Source: Margaritifera margaritifera (lineage: Eukaryota > Mollusca > Bivalvia > Unionida > Margaritiferidae). Taken from it: a DNA stretch of 64,000 bases. Positions within the stretch are counted from its first letter, which is position 1, and every line of letters begins with the position of its first letter. Shown in pieces: positions 1 to 11,939 of the stretch. The stretch is taken from NCBI GenBank assembly GCA_029931535.1, contig JAQPZY010001581.1, forward strand, positions 4,200,501-4,264,500, read 5' to 3'. A program made the position numbers and the translations under genes. The notes below the pieces were generated by a model. The model saw only the letters and a program-made list of their open reading frames with translations. It was not told where the DNA came from and ran no database searches.

Positions 1-889
1 TCACTACAATGATGGGCGCGCTTCCGTGTGTATTCTACGGAGTTGGAGGTTGGCATTTATCCCTGTTTACTTCCATCGTATATGGAGAAATTGTTGGAAT
101 GCGGTCTTGTGAGGAAAGTCCAGTAGGTCAATTACATCACACGATTGAAAAAAAACAAGGAATTTGGCATACTTTGTACAATATTATAGTTCACGGGTTG
201 GTCATCCCAGAAGCAACGGTTTGGTCAAGATGATTTAGTAAAAGTTGTACGGATTTGGTCATTTTCACGAAGAAGGTAAAAGGTATGTTTCACCCATATA
301 GTTTCGGTGAAAATGTATCATTTGGGAAGAAACGAATTGTGTGGGGAACTTCAAAGACAAAAAACTATAAATGCGGACAATAATTATCATCAAGTTATAT
401 TTTTAATCTCGCATTTGTAGCATCTTTTTGCACGCAAGAATGCGCTGGTGTTCATATTGATTTATAATGTCCAATTTATATTTTTTAAAGATGTCGAAAA
501 CATTGGATTATTCATCCATTTAACGTTATTTTCCTTATAATTTCAAAATTTTGAATATTCTAATTTCAGATGAAAAGAACAGAATTCAGGTTCTACAATT
601 GTTGTTTCGAGGAGACAGAGTCTGCCTGAGTGACTGATTACTGTGCAAAAGTGCATCCTAATCTTATGTTCAAGATTGGCATAAGACAACTGGCTCACCA
701 ACTGTGACTGCACTACCCGAATTTTCAAGTAAATTGATATATACTAAAGGAAACTAACAAGGCAGCTTTAGAAAACGAATCTTATAACATCTGCTCTTTT
801 TTCTTTCGAAACTGTGTATATTCTTATAGACTGTGGGGATTTAGCAATGCGGCCTATCGGTAACCTAAATGATAATGTAAATAAATAAG
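1..889. other. Intergenic, nothing recognised
   Basis: AT-rich sequence with only short ORFs without domain-like composition. I see no repeat family member, RNA gene or splice-supported exon here. Confidence 0.5.
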
Positions 890-1003
890 CAGTGGCTCCC
901 AAATGAGGGTCGCGAGGACCCTCGAGACCCTATACTGGTAGTGCATTTTGGGTCATGAAAGATGGTATTTAGGGTCGCGATCAAAAAGGTTTGGGAACCA
1001 CTG
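890..1003. mobile_element. hAT-type MITE (CAGTGG termini)
   Basis: A 114-bp element that begins CAGTGGCTCCCAAAT and ends with the near-perfect inverted complement GTTTGGGAACCACTG. These termini are typical of non-autonomous hAT elements. The interior has no coding capacity and repeats words such as GGGTCGCGA. The flanking 8-mers (TAAATAAG and ATATACAG) no longer match, so the insertion is old or the boundary was altered. The element at 3,971-4,239 shares the same termini. Confidence 0.75.
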
Positions 1004-1116
1004 ATATACAGGAATTGTCTAGTTTATAGAATCCTTACCCAGTTGCTAAATTTGCCAGTAATTCATCGTTTGATATACAGAGGTCAATTTCCTCTTGACA
1101 ACACTTGTTCTCGTTC

Positions 1117-1219
<103 letters not shown>

Positions 1220-1600
1220 GAAAATATGATTAAAAAAACATGCAACAGAGTCTCTGTTTGTAGAAAAGAGTTACAAATGCTTATGCAAACTACGAGATGG
1301 TATCTGGTGCGATAAAAACGAGAGAGAGAGGGGTGGGGGTGGCCGTATAAGATGCGTTTACGTGGTGGAATGATCACGAGAAAAGAGTGAACTATGAATA
1401 TTTATGACTGTAGGTGATGGACTGTGAAGCTCGATCAGGCCTCCATTTCTTTTGAAAAATTGTGATTTAGAGTGATCAACAAGCCAGCAGAACATCCATC
1501 TTTAACAGGTACTTTTAATTTCTACAATTTGCAATATTTGCTAATTCCTTTCAAACGTATGAATTATTTTAGATTGATGTAGACTTTTGTCATTGCAATG
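1220..1600. other. Intergenic, nothing recognised
   Basis: No ORF, repeat termini or RNA-like signal that I can support. Confidence 0.45.
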
Positions 1601-1601
1601 G

Positions 1602-2100
1602 TTAATTTAAAACAGATTCATCATACACTGAAATAACGTGTGCTGCTTTAAATCCAACTTTCCACAAAAATTCTGTCTGTGTTTTTGACGAATCATTATA
1701 TATTGACCTTATAAAATTGATGATATCATTGACTTGTTTCGTAAATTTAGCCGAATGCAAATTTGTGTAGCTGTCTACATGAAATATGTAATTTAATCCC
1801 TCCTCGTACTGCATAGTTTTGAACATCCTGCTATCAGGACCGATACTTCTTATCTCAATGTTTTTATTATATAATGCAATCTGTAAATCAGCATATTTCC
1901 TAAATACATTGCAGTAAATATTTTTATGTTGGAAATAGGCAGATCTTGACTTGTGTTGTCTTGTATGTTGTTTTGTATTACAACAAATTCTGACGACACT
2001 TTAATCCCATCGAAACTTGTAAAGCAATACACGTTATCTTTTGAAACCGAGATTGTTGCTTTATGTTGGACTCACTGAACATTTCTATTACCTGTCTAAA
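1602..2100 (-). pseudogene. Unrecognised AT-rich coding remnant, frameshifted
   Basis: Two adjacent minus-strand ORFs (1,850-2,032, then 1,602-1,826) read as one protein if a single frameshift is allowed near 1,900. The upstream frame ends with residues such as VYCFTSFDGIKVSSEFVVIQ. The other frame then continues through ADLQIALYNKNIEIRSI into MFKTMQYEEGLNYIFHVDS. The composition (regular hydrophobic spacing, balanced charge, Asn/Ile/Tyr-rich) looks like genuine protein rather than random ORF, and the stop after DESVLN could be a natural C terminus. I do not recognise the family. Similar codon use at 6,116-6,893 on the same strand may mean both come from one old insertion; that is inference. 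Confidence 0.35.
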
Positions 2101-3009
2101 AAAACTGTTGAATTGATTACAATGTAGCTTTACTCCATTTTTTTTATCTTTATCCTAATGGTGGAAATAAAGAAAATTACGATGAGTTAGTAGTATTCCT
2201 AATACCAAATTAAAACGAGTGTTTGGAAAATAGATACAGAAATAAATTGTAAGCATTGTATTATCAAGTAGCATAAATCTGGTAGAAAAAGTAAGGAAAA
2301 AGAAAGAGGTTGGGTACAAATCGTCTCACAATGAGGTTTGGTCAAAAGTTAATTAGTCAGTTACGACGTTCCATCGTGCGACACATTTGTGATTACATAA
2401 CATCTACATATTTCCTTGAATGTACCTTATCTTTACTTTGTGACAGTAAGATATGTAGTCGTAATAATTCCGAAATATCACTCACAAAATGAAGACCGGG
2501 TGAGCACGGTTAAATATTTCTGACCATCCTGATTATTATAACATAAATAATCACAAAAAACATATTTATCAAGTCATTAAAAAAAAAAAAAAAAAACGCT
2601 TTACTCTCATTTTTGTCGGACAAAAGCCAAAGAGTATTTATTGCAATTTATTTTTCCTTTAATCTTACACAGAAGATGTTGGAAGAGAATACACCCTTTT
2701 TATAATTGCATTCGACAGTGACAGAAATATTTTGCAACTACAATACTATATAAAACAATAAAAAATGAGAATACTTCCTTCTTGGACACGTAGATGCTTC
2801 TTAAGAAAAACAGAGACAACTCACATATTCTTATTTGACAGCGACCAGGATGCTCTAGAGTGATTTTTCTTCGAATTGTAAACAAAGGTAAACCGTGTTG
2901 AGTGGTTACTCAGTGCTTGTGTACTGACATAGGTTTTGTTATTGGCAAGTTAACAGTACTATTGTATATAACATTTACTGCATTTTTCCCTTATGCTCAA
3001 AGAAATTAA
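2101..3009. other. Intergenic, nothing recognised
   Basis: Contains an A-tract at about 2,579-2,596 that could be the tail of an old retrotransposed sequence. No coding or repeat homology within the window was seen. Confidence 0.45.
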
Positions 3010-3175
3010 GAGTGTGTTTTGTGGGTTTAACGCCATTTTTCAGCACATGATAGGCTATAGAAGAACCACCTTCCATAGCTTTCCCATATACCCACATTGG
3101 CCGAACCGAGATTCGGACCCACGCAGACAGAGGTGAGATGTCAGTGATCTGAAAAGGCGATCGTAATCAGGAAAG
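3010..3175 (-). mobile_element. tRNA-derived SINE, core-deleted copy
   Basis: On the minus strand this matches the SINE at 47,532-47,779. It has the remnant of the tRNA-like head with a B-box region (GGGTCCGAATCTC), then a body with GGGTATATGGGAAAGCTATGG, then the shared 3' end ATGTGCTGAAAAATGGCGTT. The central CTCGGGCTCTTCCTCCACC-type core of the other copy is missing, so this copy is internally deleted or ancient. Confidence 0.7.
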
Positions 3176-3970
3176 ATCTGATCTCTACAAAGTGATGACT
3201 CGATTTTAGGATAGTCTGGTCAATTTCAAACTTTGATACGAGTATTCAGTGAGAGAGAAAAAAAAAACACGGTGTCCATTAAATTATGGATTGAAGTGCG
3301 ATTGGAAATAATTACTTGTGGTTTTTTTTATCTTCTTTTCCATTTATTTATATTAGTAAACGTTTTATTTATTAAATGTTTTGATACATGTATTTTGTTC
3401 TTTTGAATTAATTTATACTTATGTGCTTCAGAAGGACAGATATTTTTTTTTAAGCTTTTTTTTCACTGTTTTTGCCTTCCATTACCCCGTGTAGAATAAT
3501 CAAATTAGCATCAGGTGCACTTACACATACCAAACCAAGACCTTCATAAACAGCTGCACAATGCGGCAATGATTGTAACATTACCTAATTTAGTACTGTA
3601 CAATAAGGCAGTTAAACTTTGAGACCCGTAATTGTGTTACAGATGGCATAATATAACAACTTTGCATGTTGACTACGGTGACCAAGGCTAAGTAAACAGG
3701 TCGACTCCAATTCAGTATAGCGCACTGCTGGGACACGTGGAGTGCACTCTAGTGTCAGTCTGACTAAAATTGAGATCTATCACATATAGGAGTTCCGACA
3801 AGTACCGATAAAGGTCATCTTTTTTTGCGACCATTGGAATTCCCGGGCACTTACTTTAGTAGCATATATGATAAAGCCTTGCAGTTTGTTTTAGAGAGAG
3901 ATATCAATAATAACGATACGTTCTGAATGTAGTTTTTCACTTTTCGGCAAGTTTGAATTGTCAGATAGAG
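3176..3970. other. Intergenic, nothing recognised
   Basis: AT-rich, with T-tracts; no gene or repeat pairing seen. Confidence 0.45.
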
Positions 3971-4239
3971 CAGTGGTTCCCAATCTTTTTGAGTATCAGG
4001 ACCCCTTTTTAACCTCAAAAAATTGCACGGATCCCACATGCTAATAGTTGTACTTTTAGGCTGTGGCGGGGATAAACACTGAGCAGCTTGGCTCCCTAAA
4101 TTCGAACATGCCTTGCTCGCAGCGGCGGGGAAAACATAGTAAAGCATCAGCTGACTGGAGGAGCAGTACTTGCTGCAAAGCTGTGTAAATTCACGGACCC
4201 CTGGGAATAATCCCGCGACCCATAGGTTGGGAACCACTG
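3971..4239. mobile_element. hAT-type MITE with target-site duplication
   Basis: A 269-bp element bounded by CAGTGGTTCCCAATC and its inverted complement GGTTGGGAACCACTG. The flanking octamers AGATAGAG (3,963-3,970) and ATATAGAG (4,240-4,247) match at 7 of 8 positions, as expected of an 8-bp hAT target duplication. The long minus-strand ORF over it (3,851-4,411) is a by-product of the element and is not annotated as a gene. Confidence 0.85.
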
Positions 4240-6115
4240 ATATAGAGGAAAAAAGAATATACGCGCTCAGGTGTTGGTAGCGATCACAGAGTAAGACACA
4301 TATATAATCTGAATATTTTGTGACGGCAGCATCTCTAGGAATCATTAAAATGTGGCCACTAGAAAATGTACAAGAGCCACTAGGAAGTGTGCAAAACTTT
4401 TTTCTGACCATGAACTACGATTAGATAATAGCTATTGTTTCGTTCTTACTAAAGAAGTGACATGATGATTCAGAGTGAGACAGACAGACAGACAGAGTTG
4501 TAAATAAAGTGAAATCAAATGCGATTTGAGACAATTGTTTATTTTACCCATCCTATAGTGGGGGATATTGTCATACTCTTTGTCTGTCTCTTAGTTCGTC
4601 CGTCAGCCCTCATGTCCATGACCAAATCTTCTCCTAAATCGCTAGGTATTTACGAAACTTTGTATTTATATTGCCCCTGGATAACCATCTGCAAGAGGGT
4701 GTCATCCTTGACTTCCAGCCATGGAGTCCATGGGACGAGTCAAAAGTCAGATCTACACAGTTTAAATTACAATGACATTTTCAAATATTTTTCTACCAAA
4801 CTTTATATTATGCAGTACTAGCAGAAAAGCGCATCAACTACATGACAGAGTTTGCATTGTAACCGCTGGATTCACTGACTGGGGGTGAATACCTGGTTTG
4901 GTGGTGGATGGTAGTATACGTAATAGAAAGCATGGGGATTTGCTATGAGACATTGTAGTTGCTCAAGACTTTTCTTGCACTCAGTTAAATTTAAATTAGT
5001 AAAATATTGATTTTTTGTATTCGTTAGTTTTCATCCAAGCAATGTTTATGAGTTATTGCATGTCCATTTCTTTGAGAAGGAGCGATATTGTAAAAGCGGT
5101 TTTCGAAATGCTTCCACGAAATTAAATATAATTACTAAACATAACTAACACACACATTGGTAAAACTGTGTTTTTGGTAAAAACGTAAAAAACGTAATCC
5201 CTGTTGACAGTGTACTGTGATTTCCCAGCAACGTGGATGAGACGTGGTATTTAAGGATAAGTTCGTATTTTTTTCATCTGAACAGATAGAAATGTGGAGA
5301 GATTTTACACAAATTTTCAGTAAGTTTCATCACCTCTGGTAAAGTTTTCACTTGTAAACTCCTGTTCATTCTCCTTCTCCATCTCTTGTAGGATGCATAA
5401 GAAACCATTAAATTCTGAGATAAACCAAAAATGAGGAGGGTGTGGGTGGCTACAATTTTCAACACGAATGAGACGGAGTGTACAAGGAGATCTGTACCAA
5501 AACTGAGGTTATATAGGTTGGAAGCGTCTAGCTCCATTGTATATTTTTTAGTGTCTTCTATTTCTTCTTTCTCCGTATTCTTGATCCAACTAATCCGATC
5601 TGTACAAACGGATTTTCCACAAAACACATTTCTTCTGGCATGTGAGTCTTCGCCACTTTCTTGATTACATGAAATCTACAGCTTCGACGGTAACAGCCAC
5701 AGTTGTTCGAATATGTATAGATTATTCCTGTGCGCTATTTATAGAACTCGAAAACGACGTCGTCACTTTTCAAGTCTGGAAGTTTGATTTAGGTTATCTA
5801 TGTAAGTCCAAATGTTTGACATGTAATTTATGGGTCAGAAAGTTGTGTTTTTACAAAGACACTCCTTTTGAGTTTTCTGGAATTTAATATTGTTCATATT
5901 ATGCAGTAGTGCTCCTTTAAAGTGAAATTCCTGTACATTTGTTTTCTCTCGCTTATGTGTTTTTAAAGTAGGTTTCAGCCATGTAAGGTATCAGTGCACA
6001 ATCCGATAATTATTCGGCGGTTGTCCAATTTATTTCACCAACCGCTGTAGCGGAAGGGTTTCCTTTATCGCCCAGTTCGCTGTGCGTATAAAACAAACAA
6101 ACTGAATTATGCAGC
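4240..6115. other. Intergenic, nothing recognised
   Basis: About 1.9 kb with ORFs of up to 117 codons (for example 5,274-5,627 minus) that show no motif and overlap each other on opposite strands. No repeat pairing was noticed. Confidence 0.4.
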
Positions 6116-6436
6116 TCAGGTATTAAAATTTGTTTTTTTTTTATTTAACTTGATACCTTCTAACATAGTTTTTATATAGTTATTTATATCAGTAATAGGA
6201 TATGCTCCAGGTGATATAAATTCATCAATACACGCTCTACCATTGTAGAACCGAAAAGCATTATTTGCTGATGGTATATTAAACCATGAGTACCATACTT
6301 CTGAGCTTATCCCTACTGTTTTACAAGTTTTGGTAATATCAAGCAGTATATGTGTACTAAAATCCACAGTAAAATTGTGACTTACACCGTGAGTTGCATT
6401 CTCGAAATATAAATATAGTGTTGTTTCAAATACCAT
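6116..6436 (-). CDS. Unrecognised 106-aa ORF
   Basis: A minus-strand ORF with an ATG, beginning MVFETTLYLYFENATHGVS and rich in aromatic residues. A central stretch contains SSEVWYSWFNIPSANN, followed by PGAYPITDINNYIK. The PGxY-x5-INxYIK pattern is reminiscent of short conserved segments in structural proteins of virus-like mobile elements, but I cannot name a family. It ends in a lysine-rich tail. The region is AT-rich and no promoter or splice site is evident. It may be a fragment of the same decayed insertion as 6,654-6,893. Confidence 0.35.
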   Translation of the reverse strand: MVFETTLYLYFENATHGVSHNFTVDFSTHILLDITKTCKTVGISSEVWYSWFNIPSANNAFRFYNGRACIDEFISPGAYPITDINNYIKTMLEGIKLNKKKTNFNT

Positions 6437-6653
6437 TGTTATATACTATAATTATACAATATCACATATAGTTGTCAACAACATTGTTATATTTATTCTT
6501 ATTCTTATTGATTATGTTATTATGGAGAGTATTAATAAATTCAGTAATCTTAATATCAATAGATTTGCTTTTATTACTCATTGTTTTGTTTCCACATAAT
6601 ATTCGCAATCTCTGAACTAATTGGTTTGGGTCTCTATAATATTGTATATATCC

Positions 6654-6893
6654 TCAATGTTTGGTGCAATTATTTTTTTTTAATCGGTTATTTTTCATTG
6701 CCAACCCTGATAGATCATGTAGTTGTTTGAAAATATTTAGTGCTTTGTCGCTATATTTTTTTCTCACCGTTTTTATATTTTTTTTAATTGAATCAATGAA
6801 ATCGTAGTCAATCTGTTTTTGTAAAACACATTTACCATTATTGTTGTATGCCTCAAGTTTAAATTGGGATAATTTATTAGGTTCAATATACAA
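6654..6893 (-). CDS. Unrecognised 79-aa ORF
   Basis: A Lys/Asn-rich minus-strand ORF of 79 codons ending KKNNCTKH. It shows plausible amphipathic helices (IKKNIKTVRKKYSDKALNIF) and lies 217 bp upstream of the 6,116-6,436 ORF on the same strand. I see no domain. It could be a fragment of a mobile-element protein or chance. Confidence 0.25.
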   Translation of the reverse strand: MYIEPNKLSQFKLEAYNNNGKCVLQKQIDYDFIDSIKKNIKTVRKKYSDKALNIFKQLHDLSGLAMKNNRLKKNNCTKH

Positions 6894-7014
6894 TTTTCCA
6901 AAATATTATCCATCGACGACTCTTCCTAAAACGTAATGCAAACTATGGAGTTAATAAACATTGGGTGCGTGAAACTTGGGGAAAGTAGAAATCATTTTGG
7001 GACCCAAAATTATG

Positions 7015-7270
7015 CACTTAGCTCCTGTAACCTTGACCTTTGGTCTCTGGGATTGAGACTCAATAGAGAGGTACCTCTGCCCAAGTGTAGACTACCTAAG
7101 AAGTTTGCTGAAAATTGGATCCAGGCATCTCGACTTATTAAGCTGAAATACACAATATTACAATGTTCGCTACAGTGACCTTGACCTTTCACCTCTCGGC
7201 CTCGGTATAAATAGAGAGCAGCCCCTGCCTAAGTGTAGACTACCTGTGAAGCCTGATGAAAATTTGGCCA
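7015..7270 (+). repeat. Imperfect tandem pair, about 150-bp unit
   Basis: Two consecutive units share the order: CCTTGACCTTT..CTC, an ATAGAGAG segment, CCTAAGTGTAGACTACCT, GAAGxxTGxTGAAAAT and CTTGAC. The first spans about 7,030-7,170 and the second about 7,178-7,275. The CCTTGACCTTTGACC word recurs in the dispersed repeat at 10,290, 27,040 and 32,485, suggesting a related repeat family. Confidence 0.6.
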
Positions 7271-7280
7271 AGGAAACTTG

Positions 7281-8120
7281 ACTTGTGCAGAAAGGAAAGT
7301 CATATTATTATCTGACTTTCACCTTGTACCTAGCAGGCCAAAATCGTTACACGTCTGCCTCTACCGATGGGTAGGCCACGTATGGGGTTTGGGAAAAGCC
7401 GATAACAGCAAAGTAAAGTTATCTTGCGGAAATCACCTTATCTCAGGACGGACGAACGGACAGACGTACATTGCTACTGCTACTGTCCCCCGAATCTTCG
7501 GTCAGGAGAATAAAAAAGAGCATGGATATCCGTTGCACGTGTTTGGTAGAAGAAACAACTTGAATTTCAGCTGACTCAGTTAATGAAAATTAAATCTATT
7601 TTTTTTTTCTTCACATTCCACGTTTTTGAAGTTGTTCCTTTTTGTGTTGAATATGTTCTCACCGTAAATAACAATTCGTAGCACACTCAAACAGTCGAAT
7701 TTACCGTGGTTAAAATTACCTTAGGTGGACTTTTGTTTTTGTATGTGTACGAGTGGGAAAGAGAGAAGGGATGATAAAAGGCTAAGATGGTTACAAATAT
7801 TACCCAGAAGTAAACGCGAAGATGGACTAGGAAACGACTTTATTAGGAATCCGGAAATAACTAGCAAATGTTAGTTTTGAGGACTTAATCATTAATTTTA
7901 TAGACTCGTATCAAAAACATGTATTGATCAAGGAACTAATTATATGCTGCTTGATGGAGATTCCAGACCAATACATATTTAACCCATTCACAAGGTTACT
8001 CCTGCATAACAGTGGCAAATTACTTTCGCAGTGTATTTTTAAGTTATCTTACAGAAGACAGCTCAACTGGTCTATTTTATCACTAAAAGGTCGACAACTC
8101 ACCTCTGAAAATTAGAGATA
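7281..8120. other. Intergenic, nothing recognised
   Basis: The 98-codon ORF at 7,278-7,574 is repeat-derived in its first part and has no domain. The remainder is featureless to me. Confidence 0.4.
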
Positions 8121-8830
<710 letters not shown>

Positions 8831-9234
8831 ACAGAAATTTCCTTGCAAGGTCCCCAGTAACGTGATCAGCGGAATTGAACAAGTAAGAAAATGCCATGGG
8901 AACTTTCTGATACACAAAAGTTATTAAATTTTTAGAGAAAAATAATAAAAAGGAAATAGGATGCCTGTAACATATGGAGATACCAGATTACCACCTCACC
9001 TGCCACAAACCCTGGTTTTAACTTCGAAATTGGCCCAGAACATACAATATACAATACAGTGACCGCCGGATCAGACACGATGTTAAAAAAGGTCTTGTCG
9101 AAAACAAAAAGACAAACACATAAATACACTTAAAGGACAAACACGCAAAGGAACTGGACTCCGAGAGAAGTCACTGTCGCATAGGTAATGCAAGATTTTT
9201 TTTTTTTTTTTAAATATCTGAAAAAAATAACCTT

Positions 9235-9608
9235 TGTAATAATTACACTGGACTTTACAATACAAGTTGTTATGAGTAATATTTATAAGCGATACAGACA
9301 AATAACAGCTACGGTGCAAAAATTTCAAAGTTCTCGGGTTCAAATTTGCTAACTATGGTAAAGTTTGTTACATGAAGGGTGTGGAAGGACATTGACTCCA
9401 GTAAGGTCTAAAGACCAACATTGTATTCATTTTTTTTAAATATTACGAAACTCTTATCATAACCATATTTAAAAATGGCGACATGACTAAGCGTTCTGGT
9501 GTACTGACCGAGTTACTCACTATAGTCAGGGCCTCAAAATGAGCAAAATAAAATGTTGATACTCTAATTGTTCCAGTAAATTCGAAACACCACACACACA
9601 CATATGTA

Positions 9609-9651
<43 letters not shown>

Positions 9652-9780
9652 TGTGTGTGTGTGTGTAAATATGACACGTGTGTGTGTGTGTGTGTGTGTG
9701 ACCAAATCATTATTGATGATCACTTTCTGCTAATGCCGATTCCAGTTCAATTCAATTCTCTCATAATATTTCCATGCTTC
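9235..9780 (+). repeat. Direct repeat A, copy 2
   Basis: Diverged second copy of 8,235-8,830 in the same orientation, about 0.98 kb downstream. Microsatellites (9,596-9,702) interrupt its right part where copy 1 has none. Confidence 0.75.
9596..9702. repeat. Compound microsatellite (CA)n-(AT)n-(GT)n
   Basis: CA run, AT run and two GT runs separated by AAATATGACACGT. ORFs on both strands here are low-complexity artefacts. Confidence 0.95.
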
Positions 9781-10289
9781 CCTCAGGGACCGTGGCCCAA
9801 AGATCGGAAGTTTAAATCCGACACATATAGTGTGTGTCTACGTGTTATGATTCTACAATATTTGGGTCTGACTATATTAAAATGACACTGTAATTCAAAG
9901 TTTTGTTCCATTTCTTCCTACTCCATCTCAGCGACCCTTTGCATGGATGCTATAAATAATATCCCTCCTGCACATAATTACAATATGCACACGTAAAATG
10001 ACAAGTTTGGTGAAATTCTACAGAGCGGTGTAAGGAGGTGATAGGGTAAGGGAAATAAAGACGGACAGACAGACAGACCTATGGTATTACAGTATCCCCA
10101 ACTCAAATGTGTTGGGATATAAATCAGAGGCAGAGTTGGGCAACTGCATTTAAAGAGTTGTATGCAAGTAAGGAATGCATAGTAAGTAATCATTTGTGGT
10201 CAGGTCAGGTCAGCTTGTATATATCATGCATAATAAACTGATTTTAAGAAATTTCAACCATAGATTATCTCCCATCAAATACACATAAT

Positions 10290-10460
10290 TAATGTCAACA
10301 AGAGTACATTAAACTGACATTTTTGTGCATCAACCACATTCTTCTTTAAGTATCGGTGACCTTTGACCTTTGGACTAAAAAATCTACAGGGATCTTCCTT
10401 ACTCCATGTGCAAGCCATCCACAAAGTTTGGTAACTAGATGCGGCGAACATCATAATATA
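10290..10460 (-). repeat. Dispersed repeat B, copy 1
   Basis: The reverse complement carries TTACCAAACTTTGTGGATGGCTTGCA and a downstream AAAGGTCAAAGGTCACC. Both are shared in the same order with the copies at 27,040-27,370 and 32,485-32,690 (TCACCAAACTTTGTGAATTG, AAAGGTCAAAGG). No coding function is apparent. Confidence 0.7.
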
Positions 10461-10575
10461 ATACGTCCCGTATAAAAGTGAATGCCTCGGATCAAAATAC
10501 TTTTGAAAAAAACAAAAAACAATTAAATTAAAAAATGAAACCGACACAGTAGACTACAGCTTTTTGGTCAATGAT

Positions 10576-10581
10576 TTTATT
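10576..10581 (-). promoter_or_regulatory. Poly(A) signal AATAAA
   Basis: The plus strand reads TTTATT, giving AATAAA on the minus strand 286 bp downstream of the TRAF-like stop codon. The distance is normal for a 3' UTR. Confidence 0.5.
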
Positions 10582-10716
10582 CTGAATGGTGCATTGTATG
10601 AAATAGAATGAAGAAAAACTATAACAAATCAATAGTCACAACAGCTTTTAAAAGTCTTTCGTCAAACTATGACGAAATAATTTAACAATCAACGGATAAT
10701 AGGAGAAAATTCTCTC

Positions 10717-10740
10717 TCCTCTCTCTCTCTCTCTCTCTCC
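10717..10740. repeat. (CT)n microsatellite
   Basis: A short CT run within the presumed 3' UTR of the TRAF-like gene. Confidence 0.85.
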
Positions 10741-10866
10741 ACACATTTATCTTTAAATACCCTCTGAATGAGTCCATGATAATTTAGTTCAATTAAAGCA
10801 TTTTAATGCTTTCGACAACGGACCGATAATTCAGTGTAGTTCTATCATTATATGCCATTTGAGGTT

Positions 10867-11865
10867 TCATGTGATCACGGACAGCTTTAAAACTAGTGTG
10901 TCATTCCAGACTATCTGCTTCAGTTCATTGTGCGAAACAGCCTTTAAAAAGCCATATCCTATGTTTTTCTTTGTTGTTGGTTTTTGAAACGACAGGCTTG
11001 TTGGATCTGATCTAAAACTGTCTATCAGTAAATATTCATGTGTTAATTGGTTAAAAATCTGAAGTGTTACAGTCCCTTCAAATGGCCAGGTCAAGGAAGC
11101 ATCATCCCTTCCTCTCATTATCACAAAGAACACCGTCATGCATCTTTCTGTGCCTATTCTATCTCCATTCAGGTAGATTCTGGAGCACATCTTATATCCG
11201 TGTGAAGTAAAGAACGGGTTGCTGTTAATGACATACTGACTATCAACCATGGCCCGTTGTCTTTCCTCTTCATATCTATGGATAGTAATAATGTTTACGC
11301 TAACTTCTACACTCTGCTCCGCAATTGATGATTCATGACTGTCGTGTGCCAAAAAGGAGGTCAGGGGAGTGGCGAGAGTGCCTGTTGATCTGATCTTTAT
11401 GATTGCAGTCTCAAACTCTTCCAAGCGAGTCATGATAACAGCTTCTCTTTCGCAGCCCGGTTCAATCTGTTGTGCCAATAATAGAATACTACTTCCATTT
11501 CTTATCACGTCTTGCCTAAATACTTGAATCTCCTGAGTATGCAGTCTGTTGTTTTCTTGTTGGTTGAGAATTGCCCCCCTCATTTCATCTATACCATTCT
11601 GAAGCATATCGATAGCTTCCTGAATCGATCTGTTTCTGTTCTCTAATTGTTGTATTCGATATTGTAAATCAGATGAAAGGTCCTGCAACCTATTGCTCGT
11701 TCTTAATGTTTCTAAATCAGAATTCAACATAAATATCACAAATAATTCAAAATGATGGGTATTGTCATTGTTTTCGTGCATCGTGACTTCTTCATCCGAT
11801 GCCATGAATCTGCAGCCTATAGAATGGAACTTGCACTGTCGAAACCCAGAGGTTTGAAAATTCAT
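10867..11865 (-). CDS. TRAF-family adaptor, TRAF-type zinc finger and TRAF-C domain
   Basis: An uninterrupted 332-codon reading frame from the first ATG (11,863-11,865) after an upstream in-frame TGA at 11,926-11,928. Residue order: a TRAF-type zinc finger near the N terminus (CKFHSIGC, CX6C, then MHENNDNTHH supplying the histidines); a coiled coil over roughly residues 45-120 (heptad-like LQYRIQQLENRNRSIQEAI); then a complete TRAF-C/MATH domain from about residue 185 to the end. The signature GYKMCSRIYLNG, the WPFEGTVTLQI strand and the DSFRSDPTSLSFQKP segment closely follow TRAF2/TRAF3-type proteins. Known TRAFs trimerise through the coiled coil and bind receptor tails through TRAF-C, linking TNF/Toll-type receptors to NF-kB and MAPK signalling. 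No RING is encoded here or seen nearby, so this is either a RING-less TRAF or the last exon of a longer gene. An acceptor-like TTACAG lies at 11,933, but splicing there would include the stop. Confidence 0.8.
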   Translation of the reverse strand: MNFQTSGFRQCKFHSIGCRFMASDEEVTMHENNDNTHHFELFVIFMLNSDLETLRTSNRLQDLSSDLQYRIQQLENRNRSIQEAIDMLQNGIDEMRGAILNQQENNRLHTQEIQVFRQDVIRNGSSILLLAQQIEPGCEREAVIMTRLEEFETAIIKIRSTGTLATPLTSFLAHDSHESSIAEQSVEVSVNIITIHRYEEERQRAMVDSQYVINSNPFFTSHGYKMCSRIYLNGDRIGTERCMTVFFVIMRGRDDASLTWPFEGTVTLQIFNQLTHEYLLIDSFRSDPTSLSFQKPTTKKNIGYGFLKAVSHNELKQIVWNDTLVLKLSVIT

Positions 11866-11939
11866 TTTCTCAGAGTTGTCTTTCACTCCCGGATCGCTTG
11901 GTCTTAATGTTGTTCGTGCTTCTACTCAGTATCTGTAAT

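Noticed and set aside
3851..4411. 186-codon minus ORF
   Set aside because: It spans a non-coding hAT MITE and has no domain; the length is chance.
11932..11938. Splice acceptor TTACAG immediately upstream of the TRAF frame
   Set aside because: An in-frame TGA lies between it and the TRAF coding region, so it cannot join a coding exon in that frame; it could still serve a 5' UTR exon.
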